Assembly: GCA_963575745.1 (NCBI GenBank) | Contig: CAUYUJ010008062.1 | Span: forward strand, 12,501-42,523 | Direction: 5' to 3' | DNA length: 30,023 nt | Source of the DNA: Prorocentrum cordatum | Lineage: Eukaryota; Sar; Dinophyceae; Prorocentrales; Prorocentraceae | Shown: positions 9,509 to 18,216 of the stretch, piece by piece | Layout of the letters: every line of letters starts with the position of its first letter | How positions within the stretch are numbered: the first letter of the stretch is position 1 | The notes under the pieces: generated by a model | Seen by the model: the letters and a program-made list of their open reading frames with translations, nothing else | Databases searched by the model: none | What the model was told of the DNA's origin: nothing | Made by a program: the position numbers and the translations under genes

Positions 9509-9624
9509 CCAGGCCAGGGCCATCCTGGCACTGCATCCTGGCCCTGGCCTGGTGTACACGCCGTCCCGGCCGAGGCCGGGAGGGTCTGCACACCACCCTG
9601 GGGCCCAGGGTGGCCCTGGCCTGG
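9509..9624. repeat. Inverted repeats of CCAGGCCAGGGCCA
   Basis: CCAGGCCAGGGCCA at 9509-9522 pairs perfectly with TGGCCCTGGCCTGG at 9539-9552, with a 16-base loop. A third arm, GGCCCTGGCCTGG, lies at 9612-9624 after a GGGGCCCAGGGT palindrome. It is probably a small fold-back element or local duplications. Confidence 0.7.
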
Positions 9625-9989
9625 CGCGGTGGCGGTGCATAGCAGCCTTTGCAGGAAGACAGGCCGTGTCCGCGGCGACCGTGCTGGTGCTGGACGAACA
9701 GTGGGCGCCGAGCCGCTCGTGGAGCTCCCCGTGAGCACCCGGGGAGCGGCGGAGGGCTGCCGCCCTCGAGGCGGTCTCGGCAGAGGGCGCCGCGCCGCTG
9801 CCGCCCAACAGACGCGGGGCGGGCGCCCGCGAGCTCGCCGCCGCCCAAGCAGCGCGGCATCCGGAAAGCCCCATCCTGCGCGAGACATGGCCGCTGGCGG
9901 GCGCCCGCGCCCGAGGTGCTGCCGTGAGAGCCTGGCTCGCTCGAGCCAAAAAATGGCCACGGCAGGAGGCCCAGGAGGAGGAGGAGAAG

Positions 9990-10142
9990 GTATAAGTCGA
10001 GGGGAAGGACGAGGACGAGGACGAGGACGAGGTCGAGGACGAGGTCGAGGACGATGACGACGTCGGCGATGGGGAGGAGGAGGAGGAGGAGGAGGAGGAG
10101 GAGGAGGAGGAGGAGGAGGAGGAGGAGGGAGGAGGAGGAGGA
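9990..10142. repeat. GAGGAC and (GGA)n purine tract
   Basis: GGACGA/GGTCGA hexamers at about 10005-10055 are followed by about 65 bp of GGA triplets at about 10075-10142. Confidence 0.9.
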
Positions 10143-10556
10143 AAAGAAGGGTACTGAGGGTACTGACCATTCGGGCACAGCAGAGTGCCCCTCGCCACAC
10201 AGGCGCTACAACAAACCAATCCTCTCGATTGATTCAGACTCCTCGGGAGCTCTCTGACAGGAACTCTCCCATCGAACAAGCTCGTCGGGGCAAGGAGAAC
10301 CCACGCAAGCTGGCGACGCGGGTGGCGTCAAGTCCGAGGAGGCGTAGCAGGCGCCCAGCCTGCTAAACCCTCCCCTGGGGGCGCGGGCATGACGCTACCA
10401 GCCGACGTCGGGGCCTCGGCCGATCCCTGCCCCCCTCACAGCTTCACTGCTCAGCGACACCGCCGCAGCAGGAGGCAGGAGCGGGCTCAAGCAGAGGCCC
10501 CCCCAAACAGCTCTCGCTTGCAGGGTCGGCCCGAAAGCCGCCCCGATCTGACGACC
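10143..10556. other. Unassigned stretch
   Basis: Ordinary-complexity GC-rich DNA lies between the GGA tract and the inverted-repeat element. No motif or coding bias is recognised. Confidence 0.35.
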
Positions 10557-10727
10557 TACCAAACCACCCCAACCCAACCCGAAGACCCAAACTTCGTCCG
10601 AATTTCGGGTTGGGGGGGGTACGGGCTTCACATGTGTTTTTTCAATGTTTCCCGACCCCCCCACCCCACCCACACTGGAAATGGAGGGCAAATCGGGGCC
10701 TTCGGGTTGGGTTGGGGTGGTTTGGTG
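10557..10727. mobile_element. Short TIR element with ACCAAACCACCCCAACCC ends (family F)
   Basis: The 32 bases at 10557-10588 and the reverse complement of 10696-10727 match at 30 of 32 positions, with core ACCAAACCACCCCAACCCAA then CCCGAAG. The 171-bp element has an AT-richer centre (CACATGTGTTTTTTCAATG) and no coding capacity. No convincing target duplication is seen: the flanks read CTGACGACC at the left and GGCGGTGAC at the right. It is consistent with a MITE (miniature inverted-repeat transposable element) or fold-back element. A related copy elsewhere is not visible in this window. Confidence 0.82.
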
Positions 10728-10944
10728 GGCGGTGACAATCCTTGCATCCCCACGGCTCCGCCCAGGAAGCAGACCCCTACGCAACTTAGACCTCAGGGTT
10801 TTCAGCCCTGCGTGGCTGGCCCCTCTTACAATCACTCTGAAGCCTTCGCACACCAGAGTGCGTAGAGGCCTCACAGATTCGACAAAGCGGCAGAGGGGGG
10901 AGGTCCTGACCTTCTTCAGATGTGACGCTGGCCTGCCCTCTGAA

Positions 10945-11022
10945 CACTCGGGAGGAGGAGGAGGAGGAGGAGGAGGAGGAGGAAAGGAGGAGGAGGAGGA
11001 GGAGGAGGAGAGGAAGAGGAGG
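10945..11022. repeat. (GGA)n tract
   Basis: About 75 bp of mostly GGA triplets. The Glu-rich frame is an artefact. Confidence 0.9.
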
Positions 11023-11224
11023 TGGCCCTCCAGGCCCGTGCCTTGCTCTTCTGTGCTTGGATAATCGGCGAACTCGAACGTCTTCAACTTCCGACCGACC
11101 GACGGAGGAAGCGGCCTCGAGCGCCTTCTCTTCGAGCTCCTCGTCCGCGGCCGCGCTGCAGCAGAGCTGGGAGTCCGCCGCCCTCGCCCTCGAGATGGCT
11201 CCTCCTACTTCTCGTCCACCTCCT

Positions 11225-11945
11225 TCGCTGCCCTCGCTCTCTTCCTCCTTCTCCTGCTCCTCCTCCTCCTGCTCCTCCTCCTCCTCCTGCTCCTCCTCCT
11301 CCATGTCATCACCACCGCCATCAATCGTCAACAATCTTCAACAATGCCATCATCGTCCTCGTCAATATCCTCATCCTCATCATCACCAGCATCATCATCA
11401 GCAGCATCATCATCTTCGTCATTATCATCAGCATCAGCAGCAGAAGCAGCATCAGCATCAGCATCAGCATCATCATCATCAGCATCATCAGCATTAGCAT
11501 CAGCACAGTCAGCGTCTGCATCATCAACATCAGCAGTATCAGCATCAGCATCAGCGTCATCATCAGCATCATCATCGTCATCGTCATCGTCATCGTCATC
11601 ATCATCATCATCAGCAGCAGCAGCAGTAGCAGCAGCATCAGCATCAGCATCAACATCAACATCCTCATCATCAACAGCAGCAGCATCAACACCCAGCTCG
11701 TCCGTCCTCCCTCATCCTCTGCCTCCTCATCATCATTCTCTACATTTTTGTATGCTAATCTCCTCCGTCCTCCTGTTCCCCCCCCCCTCCTCCTCCGCCT
11801 CCTCCTCCTCCTCCTCCTCCTCCTCCTCCTCCTCCTCCTCCTCCTCCTCCTCCGCCTCCGCCTCTTCCTCTTCCCCTTCCTCCTCCTCTTCCTCTTTCTC
11901 CTTCTCCATGTTCCTCTCACTACCCCTCCTTCCTCTTCCCCCTCC
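11225..11945. repeat. Pyrimidine and CAT/CAG microsatellite complex
   Basis: Three parts follow one another: TCC/TGC triplets at 11229-11310, interleaved CAT, CAG and GTCATC triplets at about 11340-11695, and TCC triplets with CCGCC interruptions at about 11785-11945. The composition produces long Ser, His/Gln, Ile/Ser and Leu runs in all frames. No gene is supported. Confidence 0.9.
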
Positions 11946-12251
11946 TCCTCTGGAATATCCCCCTCATGCGTTGCCCTCCTGGGTCTCCTCCAGCGCCAGC
12001 GCGGCGAGCAGCCTCTCTTCGAGCAGAGGGTGCCAACCTGGGATCGCCGTCTCTCGGACAGGCGGCCCACCAAGCGTGCAGCCCTGGACTCGGAGCACAG
12101 GGACGACGAGATCTGGTGGCTGGACGTCTCCAGAGAACCGACGCTCCAGCAAAGTTGGAGCGGCGGGCTTTGGGCAACTCTCGGCCTCCGGGGGCCCTCC
12201 GGGAGCGTGAAGAAACCACTCGGGACGAAAAACTGGCACCGGAGAAGTGGT

Positions 12252-12436
12252 CCCAGACATGCGACGTCCTGATTTTTTCAGGACGGCGTCCCTGAAGTCC
12301 CGACCCTTTCCCCGGGACCGGTTTTTCGTCCTGAGTCGTTTTTTGACGGTCCCGATGCCTGGCGAGGGCCCCCTGGGGCCGAAAATAGCCCCAAACTTCC
12401 CGTCCTGATTTTCTAAACGACGCGACCATGTCTGGG
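12252..12436 (+). mobile_element. CCCAGACAT-family TIR element, complete copy (H3)
   Basis: Left end CCCAGACATGCGACGTC and right end GCGACCATGTCTGGG are inverted repeats. The similarity continues inward to CTGATTTTTTCAGGACGG at the left against CCGTCCTGATTTTC at the right. The length is 185 bp with no coding capacity. Element H2 at 5453 is about 85-90 percent similar by eye. The segment immediately right, 12434-12490, matches the start of element H1 in inverted orientation. Confidence 0.8.
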
Positions 12437-12713
12437 GTCCGGACCTCCGGGGCCCACGCATCGAAAAAAATTGGAGCGGCTGGATGCCTGGGGCCTCCCC
12501 CCGCCACCCCGCAGTGCAGCCAGCACTGCGCAAGCCAAGCTGCGCGTGGGCGCGCGCCGCGGCGGGCAGGCGAGACGACCGGCGGCGACGAGAAGGGCGA
12601 GTAGCCCACGGGCGGGCCTTCCACGCAGTCGCCCAGGAGCCTCGCCGAAGACATGGATCATCGGCGCCCCTGGGTACATGTACAGGGGAACGAAGAGTGG
12701 CACAAGCATACAA
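12437..12713. other. GC-rich stretch, unassigned
   Basis: The first ~55 bp are the inverted match to 4866-4923. The remainder is GC-rich with no recognised product. Its plus-strand frame continues into the 12714 repeat, but this does not establish a gene. Confidence 0.35.
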
Positions 12714-12751
12714 ACTCGGAGGTCCGCGCGGATTTCTCGGATCGGCGCTGG
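12714..12751 (+). repeat. 38-bp arm, left copy of a 3.3-kb-spaced inverted repeat
   Basis: ACTCGGAGGTCCGCGCGGAT followed by TTCTCGGATCGGCGCTGG matches the reverse complement of 16006-16043 at 37 of 38 positions. Both arms lie next to a family-A end. The element end is 69 bp away here and 6 bp away at the right. Confidence 0.9.
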
Positions 12752-12820
12752 GGCCCCCAGGCGGCGCCTCCGGCGCCACCCCTGACGCGCTCGGCGCGCC
12801 AGGGAGGGGGTCCAGCGTTA

Positions 12821-12862
12821 GGTCGGGCATGTCCCCCTACAGGCGGATTTTGGACAAAAAAT
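12821..12862 (+). mobile_element. Family-A element, left end only (A1)
   Basis: The flank TTA then GGTCGGGCATGTCCCCCTAC, AGGCGGATTTTGGACAAAA match the left ends at 19772, 20830 and 27595. The right half does not follow. The next right end in the same orientation is 3.1 kb away at 15999. Confidence 0.8.
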
Positions 12863-13199
12863 TACCCTGCGACGCACCCAACCCACGTGCATCAAATGGC
12901 AAGATGAGTATGCCAACATTAGCAGGAACAACGACAGTGTTGACGCGGCGATTTGCTGTGCAAGCTACATGGGATGCGCATGCGTTGCACGATTCACAGG
13001 ACGACGATCGAAAGAGCGAGGAATGAGGCCCCAGGATCGAAGAATAACGGGTACGGGAACGAGGGGTAGGAGAGGGATGGAATGGAGGGCGGGGGGGGCG
13101 AAAGGCCATCGCGGAAGCAGCAGCATGCATGGAGAAGGAGAGGCGGGGAATAGGACGACGATGAAAGTGGCGGGAGGAGACAGAAGACGGCCGCGTTTT

Positions 13200-13493
13200 T
13201 CAAGTGCGAGCTAAACCCGCAGCGATGCCTGCGCCATGTCGTCGCAGAGTTCCACATGATAAAACTTGTTTAGAGCGCAGGGAACGAGCGAGGCGTAGCT
13301 CGCCCGCTAGCTTCTCCGCCTCCTTCCCGCGCATTTCAGCGCGGGAGCTGAACGCTCGCAGGCGCGCCGCCAGGTTTGCGGGCGGCCCGCGGGAAAGAAA
13401 CTCAAGGCCGGGGTCGCGTATCATCAATCGGTTGTCCATCGTCCAAAGTTGCACTGGCGACGTACTGGTTGAACGCGGAGCGAGCAGCATCAC
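13200..13493 (-). CDS. Possible exon, hypothetical product
   Basis: The minus-strand frame includes IRDPGLEFLSRGPPANLAAR and an Arg/Lys/Glu-rich helix-like stretch, AEMRGKEAEKLAGELRLAR. It has normal amino-acid diversity, unlike most frames here. It overlaps the end of the 13402-13941 frame in a different phase, so at most one is right at the overlap, or a frameshift or intron joins them. No family is recognised. It may equally be chance in GC-rich DNA. Confidence 0.22.
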   Translation of the reverse strand: MMLLAPRSTSTSPVQLWTMDNRLMIRDPGLEFLSRGPPANLAARLRAFSSRAEMRGKEAEKLAGELRLARSLRSKQVLSCGTLRRHGAGIAAGLART

Positions 13494-13941
13494 GCGCGTG
13501 CCTGAACGCCACGCAGGTACAGTGCACGCGCGATTGGGACTTCAGGTCGATCACGCGCGTCTCCACCAGGCTTGGCAACACCACGCGACTGAGGATCTCA
13601 CTGCGGTCTGCCATGCTGCTGTCCGCGAATGCAATGCGCTGCCTGCAAGTAAGGCGGCGGCGTCCACTTGTCTCAGAAGATGTTCCCGCGGGCCCGAAGG
13701 GCGACCGCCAGCTCGAGCCGCGGCGCCGGCAGGCCAGATAAGGATCATGAAACAGCAAAGACGATGACAGAGCAACGAGGTATCGGCGAGTGCATGACCG
13801 GCCTCCGTTTCCTGCACTTCTTTCCTGTAGTTCCCCTAGCTCATCGAGCTCAGCAGATGTTTCTGCGGGTCCGAAGGACGACCGCCAGCTCGAGTCGCAG
13901 CGCCACGTGGCACGAACCGCAGAGCAAGGGCACGCGAGCAT
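13402..13941 (-). CDS. Possible exons with an internal duplication, hypothetical product
   Basis: The minus-strand frame reads from 13941 to a stop at 13402. Its C-terminal half (13660-13402) has diverse composition, including MADRSEILSRVVLPSLVETR and VIDLKSQSRVHCTCVAFRHA, and strong G/C bias at third codon positions. An acceptor-like CTTACTTGCAG precedes it on this strand at about 13646-13656. The upstream half carries two similar peptides, SSWRSSFGPAETSAE and SSWRSPFGPAGTSSE, encoded by a ~50-bp direct repeat at 13679-13728 and 13858-13907. No known domain is recognised. A spliced gene fragment is plausible but unproven. Confidence 0.28.
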   Translation of the reverse strand: MLACPCSAVRATWRCDSSWRSSFGPAETSAELDELGELQERSAGNGGRSCTRRYLVALSSSLLFHDPYLACRRRGSSWRSPFGPAGTSSETSGRRRLTCRQRIAFADSSMADRSEILSRVVLPSLVETRVIDLKSQSRVHCTCVAFRHARDAARSAFNQYVASATLDDGQPIDDTRPRP

Positions 13942-13960
13942 TGCTCGTGGTCAGAATCTG

Positions 13961-14853
13961 AGTCCCCGTGGTGCCTCACTCCGCTGGCCACCCACCAGCA
14001 GCCCTCGAAAGTGGCGACAGTTTCACAGATCGCAGCCGCCCAGGGGTGCGAGGTCTAATATGAGCCCCCGTGGTGCCTCACTCCGCTGGACCCACCAGCA
14101 GCCTCGAAAGTGGCGACAGTTTCACACAGGGATGGCGAGGTCTAATCTGAGTCCCCGTGGTGCCTCACTCCGCTGGACCCACCAGCAACCCTCGAAAGTG
14201 GCGACAGTTTCACAGATCGCAGCCCCCCAGAGATGGCGAGGTCTAATCTGAGTCCCCGTGGTGCCTCACTCCGCTGGACCCACCAGCAGCCCTCGAAAGT
14301 GGCGACAGTTTCACAGATCGCAGCCCCCCAGAGATGGCGAGGTCTAATCTGAGTCCCCGTGGTGCCTCACTCCGCTGGACCCACCAGCAGCCCTCGAAAG
14401 TGGTGACAGTTTCACAGATCGCAGCCCCCCCCAGAGATGGCGAGGTCTAATCTGAGTCCCCGTGGTGCCTCACTCCGCTGGACCCACCAGCAGCCCTCGA
14501 AAGTGGCGACAGTTTCACAGATCGCAGCCCCCCCCAGGGATGGCGAGGTCTAATCTGAATCCCCGTGGTGCCTCACTCCGCTGGACCCACCAGCAGCCCT
14601 CGAAAGTGGCGACAGTTTCACAGATCGCAGCCCCCCCCCCCCAGGGATGGCGAGGTCTAATCTGAAGCCCCGTGGTGCCTCACTCCGCTGGACCCACCAG
14701 CAGCCCTCGAAAGTGGCGACAGTTTCACAGATCGCAGCCCCCCCCCCAGGGATGGCGAGGTCTAATCTGAGTCCCCGTGGTGCCTCACTCCGCTGGACCC
14801 ACCAGCAGCCCTCGAAAGTGGTGACAGTTCCGCAGATCGCAGCCCGCCAGGGA
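13961..14853. repeat. ~100-bp satellite, 9 copies, with a variable poly-C run
   Basis: Units start at AGTCCCCGTGGTGCCTCACT at about 13961, 14063, 14150, 14251, 14352, 14455, 14558, 14664 and 14770. Each contains CTCCGCTGGACCCACCAGCA, TCGAAAGTGGCGACAGTTTC and GGCGAGGTCTAAT. The period is 101-107 bp apart from the second unit, which is 87 bp through an internal deletion. The difference comes almost wholly from a C-run: 6, 6, 8, 8, 12 and 10 C in units 3 to 8, then broken to CCCGCC in the last. No flanking genes are recognised. Confidence 0.95.
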
Positions 14854-14864
14854 TGACGTGAAAG

Positions 14865-14975
14865 GCAAGAGAAGAGAAGAGGAGGAGCGAAGAGAGGCGA
14901 AGAAGGGAAGCAAGAGAGGAGAGGAAGAGGGAAGAGAGGAGGAGGAGGCGGGAAGGAAGGAAGGTGGAGACCGCA
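14865..14975. repeat. Purine tract next to the ~100-bp satellite
   Basis: Irregular G/A-only sequence of about 110 bp (AGAGGAGGAGCGAAG and similar) directly follows the satellite. Confidence 0.85.
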
Positions 14976-14986
14976 GTGCTCTATTC

Positions 14987-15020
14987 AAAACGAGTACCCA
15001 ACGCAGGAGGGTTGGGAATA
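14987..15020. repeat. Short dispersed motif (CAAAACGAGTACCCAAC)
   Basis: This second copy of the motif at 2191-2236 again lies between a purine-rich tract and further repeat sequence. Confidence 0.55.
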
Positions 15021-15124
15021 AAAAGTCCGCCGACCCCGTCGGCGTGTGGAAGAGGCTGGTCCGTTGCACAGCGAAATTGAGCAACGTCGTAGTTGAGTCG
15101 AAGGGAAGCACATTCCCTTTGATC

Positions 15125-15830
15125 CCTTCCCCGCCGGGGGGGGGGAGGGTCCCGGGGGGGGGGGGGGCTCCCGAGGGGGGTTCTGGGGAGGCGTCCCGGG
15201 AGGGTCCCGGGGCAGATACGACTCCCCCGTTCGGGGGCCCAGAAAAGCCCCAAGACGCGGCAAAAGTACCCCAAGATGTCCGCAAGACGGTCTTCGAGGG
15301 CCCCGAATCGCCGCGGTTCCGGTCCAAGTCGCCAAAGTAACCTCCAGATGCCTCAAAAGGTTTCCAAAACGCCCCAAGAGGCCTCCAAGAGGACTTCCAA
15401 GACGGCTCCAAGGGCCAAAAAACGTCGATGTCCTGTAGGTTTTTGAAAGATTTCAGCATTCTCTCCTTGTCAGCTTCCCGACGCTCCAAGACAAGGCAAG
15501 AGGCCACCAAGACCGCCCCAAGATGGCCCAAGAGGCCTCCAAGAGACCTTCCCCCAAGACCGCCCAAGAGGCCTCCAAGACAGCCGAGGAGACCCTCAAG
15601 ACGGTTCCAAGAGGGAGCCCAAACGGGGGACCCGAACGGACATTTCGACCCCTCGGCCTCAGAAGCTCTCAGGAAGCCCCCAGAGGCCCCTAAGAAGCCC
15701 CCCAAGAGGCCCCAAGAGGCCCCCAAGAGACCCCCAGGAAGCCCCAAGAGGCCCCCACGAGGCTCCAAAGCGGCTCCCAAGAACTTCCCAAGAGGCCTCT
15801 AAACTACCCCCAAGAGGCCCCCGAGAGCGC
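15125..15830. repeat. G-rich tract and inverted GC-rich degenerate repeat (right block)
   Basis: Runs of G (up to 13) at 15134-15200 include several GGG blocks that could form G-quadruplexes. From 15240 the sequence is the reverse complement of the CTTGGG/GCCTC family at 1-3235: CCAAGAGGCCTCCAAGA variants recur throughout. The Gly/Leu/Trp-rich frame read on the minus strand is a property of the repeat. Confidence 0.8.
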
Positions 15831-15910
15831 TCGTCGTCGTCGTCGTCGTCATTCAGGGTCGGCGGCACTGGCCGTAAGGCCTTCGCAATAATCATAGAGT
15901 CCTCAAACTT

Positions 15911-15999
15911 GTCCAAAATAATAACAACAACAAAAAATAGTCCCCTGACTATTTCTCGACTATTTCTGAATTTCCCTCCTGTAGAGGGACAGGCCCGAT
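15911..15999 (+). mobile_element. Family-A element, right end only (A2)
   Basis: AATAGTCCCCTGACTATTTC then CCTCCTGTAGAGGGACAGGC and CCGAT match the right ends at 19932, 25419 and 27745. The left half is not adjacent. It is preceded by an A/T-rich stretch with AATAATAACAACAAC. It ends 6 bp before the right arm of the 38-bp inverted repeat. Confidence 0.8.
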
Positions 16000-16005
16000 T
16001 TCAGT

Positions 16006-16043
16006 CCAGCGCGGATCCGAGAAATCCGCGCGGACCTCCGAGT
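16006..16043 (-). repeat. 38-bp arm, right copy of a 3.3-kb-spaced inverted repeat
   Basis: This is the reverse complement of 12714-12751 with one mismatch (G/C at the GGATC[G/C]GCG position). On the minus strand it reads LGGPRGFLGSAL, as the left copy does on the plus strand. That could be a coding relic or chance. Confidence 0.9.
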
Positions 16044-16830
16044 CTTTCTACGTACGCCATCTCTCGCTCCCCGAATGCAGTGCTCCCCCGGGGCCGTGCG
16101 CCCCTCCTCGTCGCCTCTGGGGCGACACGGCGAGCGGGACAGGCACGCCCGCTGTACCCCGGCGACGGCCTCACGCCCTTCGCCCTCGAGGCGGGAGGCG
16201 GGCTCAGCGCCGAGGCCCGCCCCCCCAGCTGCCATGGGCAGGCGCGCGCGGGGGCCTGCAACCTGCCATCGCCCGGACGCCTGCTCCCCGGGCACACGCC
16301 GGCTGCGTGCGTGCTCTGCCTGCCGGATGACGCAGGGTCCCAGCTGCCCCGGTACGCAACACGCAACACGTAGTGTAGTGATACAGCTCAACACGCAGGC
16401 TGAAAAAAACGTAGGTCCGACGCGATAGATTCGCCCAAACGTGGCCCAATACGCGGAGCCAACAGGCAAGGTATTGACACGGACGTCTTGAACACGGGAC
16501 GTCTTGCGTATCGGAACGGGCGTATCGAGGCAGCCAAGTGCAGGATGCTTCCCAGTGGCCCTCGCCGAGAAGAAGCGCACGCGTGCGAGCGATGCCGAGA
16601 CGAGGCCCTCGCCTGCGGCCTGCGGACCGCGTCGGCGCGCTGGCTCCCGAGGGCGGCCAGCCTCCCGCCAGGGGCAGAGCAGGGCGGCTGGCGACCGCGG
16701 CCACCGCCGCGGGTGCCGCCGACGCTGGCAGCGCGCCGGACGCGGCAGGCGACCGAGTGGCTGGCGCTCCGGACGACAGCGGCCGCCAGGCCCCAGCTCG
16801 TGTGCCGCTGCTGGCCAGGCTGGGAGCCGC
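16044..16830. other. GC-rich stretch, mostly unassigned
   Basis: Many frames are open, but none shows a domain. A segment at about 16537-16600 (GGATGCTTCCCAGTGGCCCT, CGCCGAGAAGAAGCGCACG, GCGAGCGATGCC) matches 26519-26582 in the same orientation and is listed separately. Confidence 0.35.
16537..16600 (+). repeat. Dispersed block M, copy 1
   Basis: It shares GGATGCT, TGG(C/T)CCTCGCCGAG, CGCAC and GCGAGCGATGCC with 26519-26582, allowing a few substitutions. The extent is short, and the boundaries are those of recognisable identity only. Confidence 0.6.
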
Positions 16831-16831
16831 T

Positions 16832-17058
16832 CCTCCTCCTCCTCCTCCTCCTCCTCCCTCCCTCCCTCCCTCCCTCCCTCCCTCCTCCCTCCCTCCCTTC
16901 CTCCCTACCTCCTCCCTCCCTCCCTCCCTCTCCTCCCTCCAAGAAGTCCCTCTCCCCCCCTCCCTCCCCCCCCCCCTCCCTCGCCTCCCTCCTCCCTCTC
17001 CTCCTCCCTCCTCCCGCCCTCTCTCCTCCCTCATCCTCCCCCCTCCCTCCTCCCGCTG
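16832..17058. repeat. Pure pyrimidine tract, (TCC)n and (TCCC)n
   Basis: About 225 bp contain nearly only C and T, with TCC triplets grading into CTCCCTCCCTCC. It is a long mirror-symmetric tract of the type able to form triplex DNA. Confidence 0.92.
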
Positions 17059-17475
17059 CACCGACGCGGCTCCGCGGCGAGGCAGCGCGGGGCTCCCGCG
17101 GGCGCTGGCCGCGCGCCGCGGCGGGGCCGCGCCGGAGCGCCCGAGAGCCACAAAGCGGCGGCCCCGGAGGCCACACAGCGACGAGCGCCGCGGAGCTGAC
17201 GGAGCGCGGGCCGGCGCGGGCCAGCCCGCCGCGGGGCTGCCGAGCAGGCTTGGCGCGGCGCGTGCGCGGGGCCGGTGCTCCGCACACGGGGGGCTGGCGC
17301 CGGCTCCCAGCCGAGCCTCGCGAGGACAGCCTGCCCCCCTTCCCCTCCTCCCTCTCTGCCTCGCTCTCCTCGCTCCTCAGTCCTCGTCAACCCTCCGCCC
17401 ATCTTCCTGCCGTCGCCCCTCCCCCCTCCGTCGCCCTGCCCCCCTCCCCTCCAACTCCGCCTCCCCTGCGCGTAG
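17059..17475. other. Very GC-rich stretch, unassigned
   Basis: CGCG-rich sequence with short words such as GAGAGCCACAAAGCGGCG, also seen at about 24222 as GCGAGCCACAAAGCGCCACG. It ends in a pyrimidine-rich part at 17335-17465. No coding evidence. Confidence 0.4.
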
Positions 17476-17672
17476 TTCGAGATAGCGGAGGGGGGAGGAG
17501 GAGCAGGAACAGGAAGAGGAGAAAGAGGGAGAAGGAGGAGGAGGAGGAGGAGGAGCAGGAGGAGGAAGAGGAGGTGAAGGTGAAGGTGGAGAGGAGGAGG
17601 AGGAGGAGGAGGCGGAGGAGGAGGGAGGAAGGGACGGCAGAAGGGATACGAACGGAGGAGTAGGAGGAAGAT
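17476..17672. repeat. Purine tract, (GGA)n
   Basis: About 190 bp of mostly G and A with GGA triplets. Together with the TCC tract from 17829 it forms a large imperfect inverted repeat with a ~155-bp spacer. Confidence 0.9.
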
Positions 17673-17828
17673 GGAGCGTTGCTCATGACAAGGCCACGGA
17701 GATCATCATATGGCATTCGGCACTGAGGCATGCTGGCCGAACCTCCAGCGAAATCTTGGCAACGACGAAGAGAATGGAGAAGAGCACGAGCAGAATGAGG
17801 ACCCGGAGAAGGAGAGGTAGAATGATCA

Positions 17829-18050
17829 GTAGACCTCCTCCTCCTCCTCCTCCTCCTCCTCCTCCTCCTCCTCCTCCTCCTCCTCCTCCTCCTCCTCCTC
17901 TCCTCCTCCTCCTCTACCTCCCCCCTCCCTCCCCCTCCCCCTCTCCCCTCCCCCTCCACCCTCCCCCCCCTCCTCCTCCTCCTCCTCCTCCTCCTCCCTC
18001 CCTCCCTCCCCTCCTCCCTTCCCTCCCTCCACCCCTCCTGAACTCCCTTC
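17829..18050. repeat. Pyrimidine tract, (TCC)n
   Basis: CTC triplets followed by CCCTCC variants; see also 18217-18390. Confidence 0.92.
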
Positions 18051-18216
18051 TGGCAGGGCTGGCGGCGATGGCACCAGCTGCTGCGCCTAGCCCGCGTCGC
18101 CAGACCATGCGCTCGGGGTGCACCAGATCCACAGCCTCGTTGAAGGGCGGTCGTTGCCCGCACGACCGGAGCATCGGGCTCGTCGGGAGATTAGCAACAA
18201 AGCTATCACGACGTGC

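Noticed and set aside
9041-10279. A single 412-residue protein on the minus strand
   Set aside because: Only the last ~45 residues resemble a known family. The start runs through a GGA microsatellite, so I annotated only the supported part.
13961-14853. CRISPR-like array or repeat protein
   Set aside because: The whole ~100-bp unit is repeated without unique spacers, and C-run length changes break any reading frame.
14785-15780. 331-residue Gly/Leu/Trp-rich protein on the minus strand
   Set aside because: It crosses three unrelated repeats and its composition is that of the GC-rich repeat family; the same peptide style appears from the family at 1-3235.
16488-17663. 391-residue Pro/Arg-rich protein on the plus strand
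   Set aside because: It is open because of GC-rich and TCC/GGA tracts. Overlapping frames on both strands are equally long, and no domain is seen.
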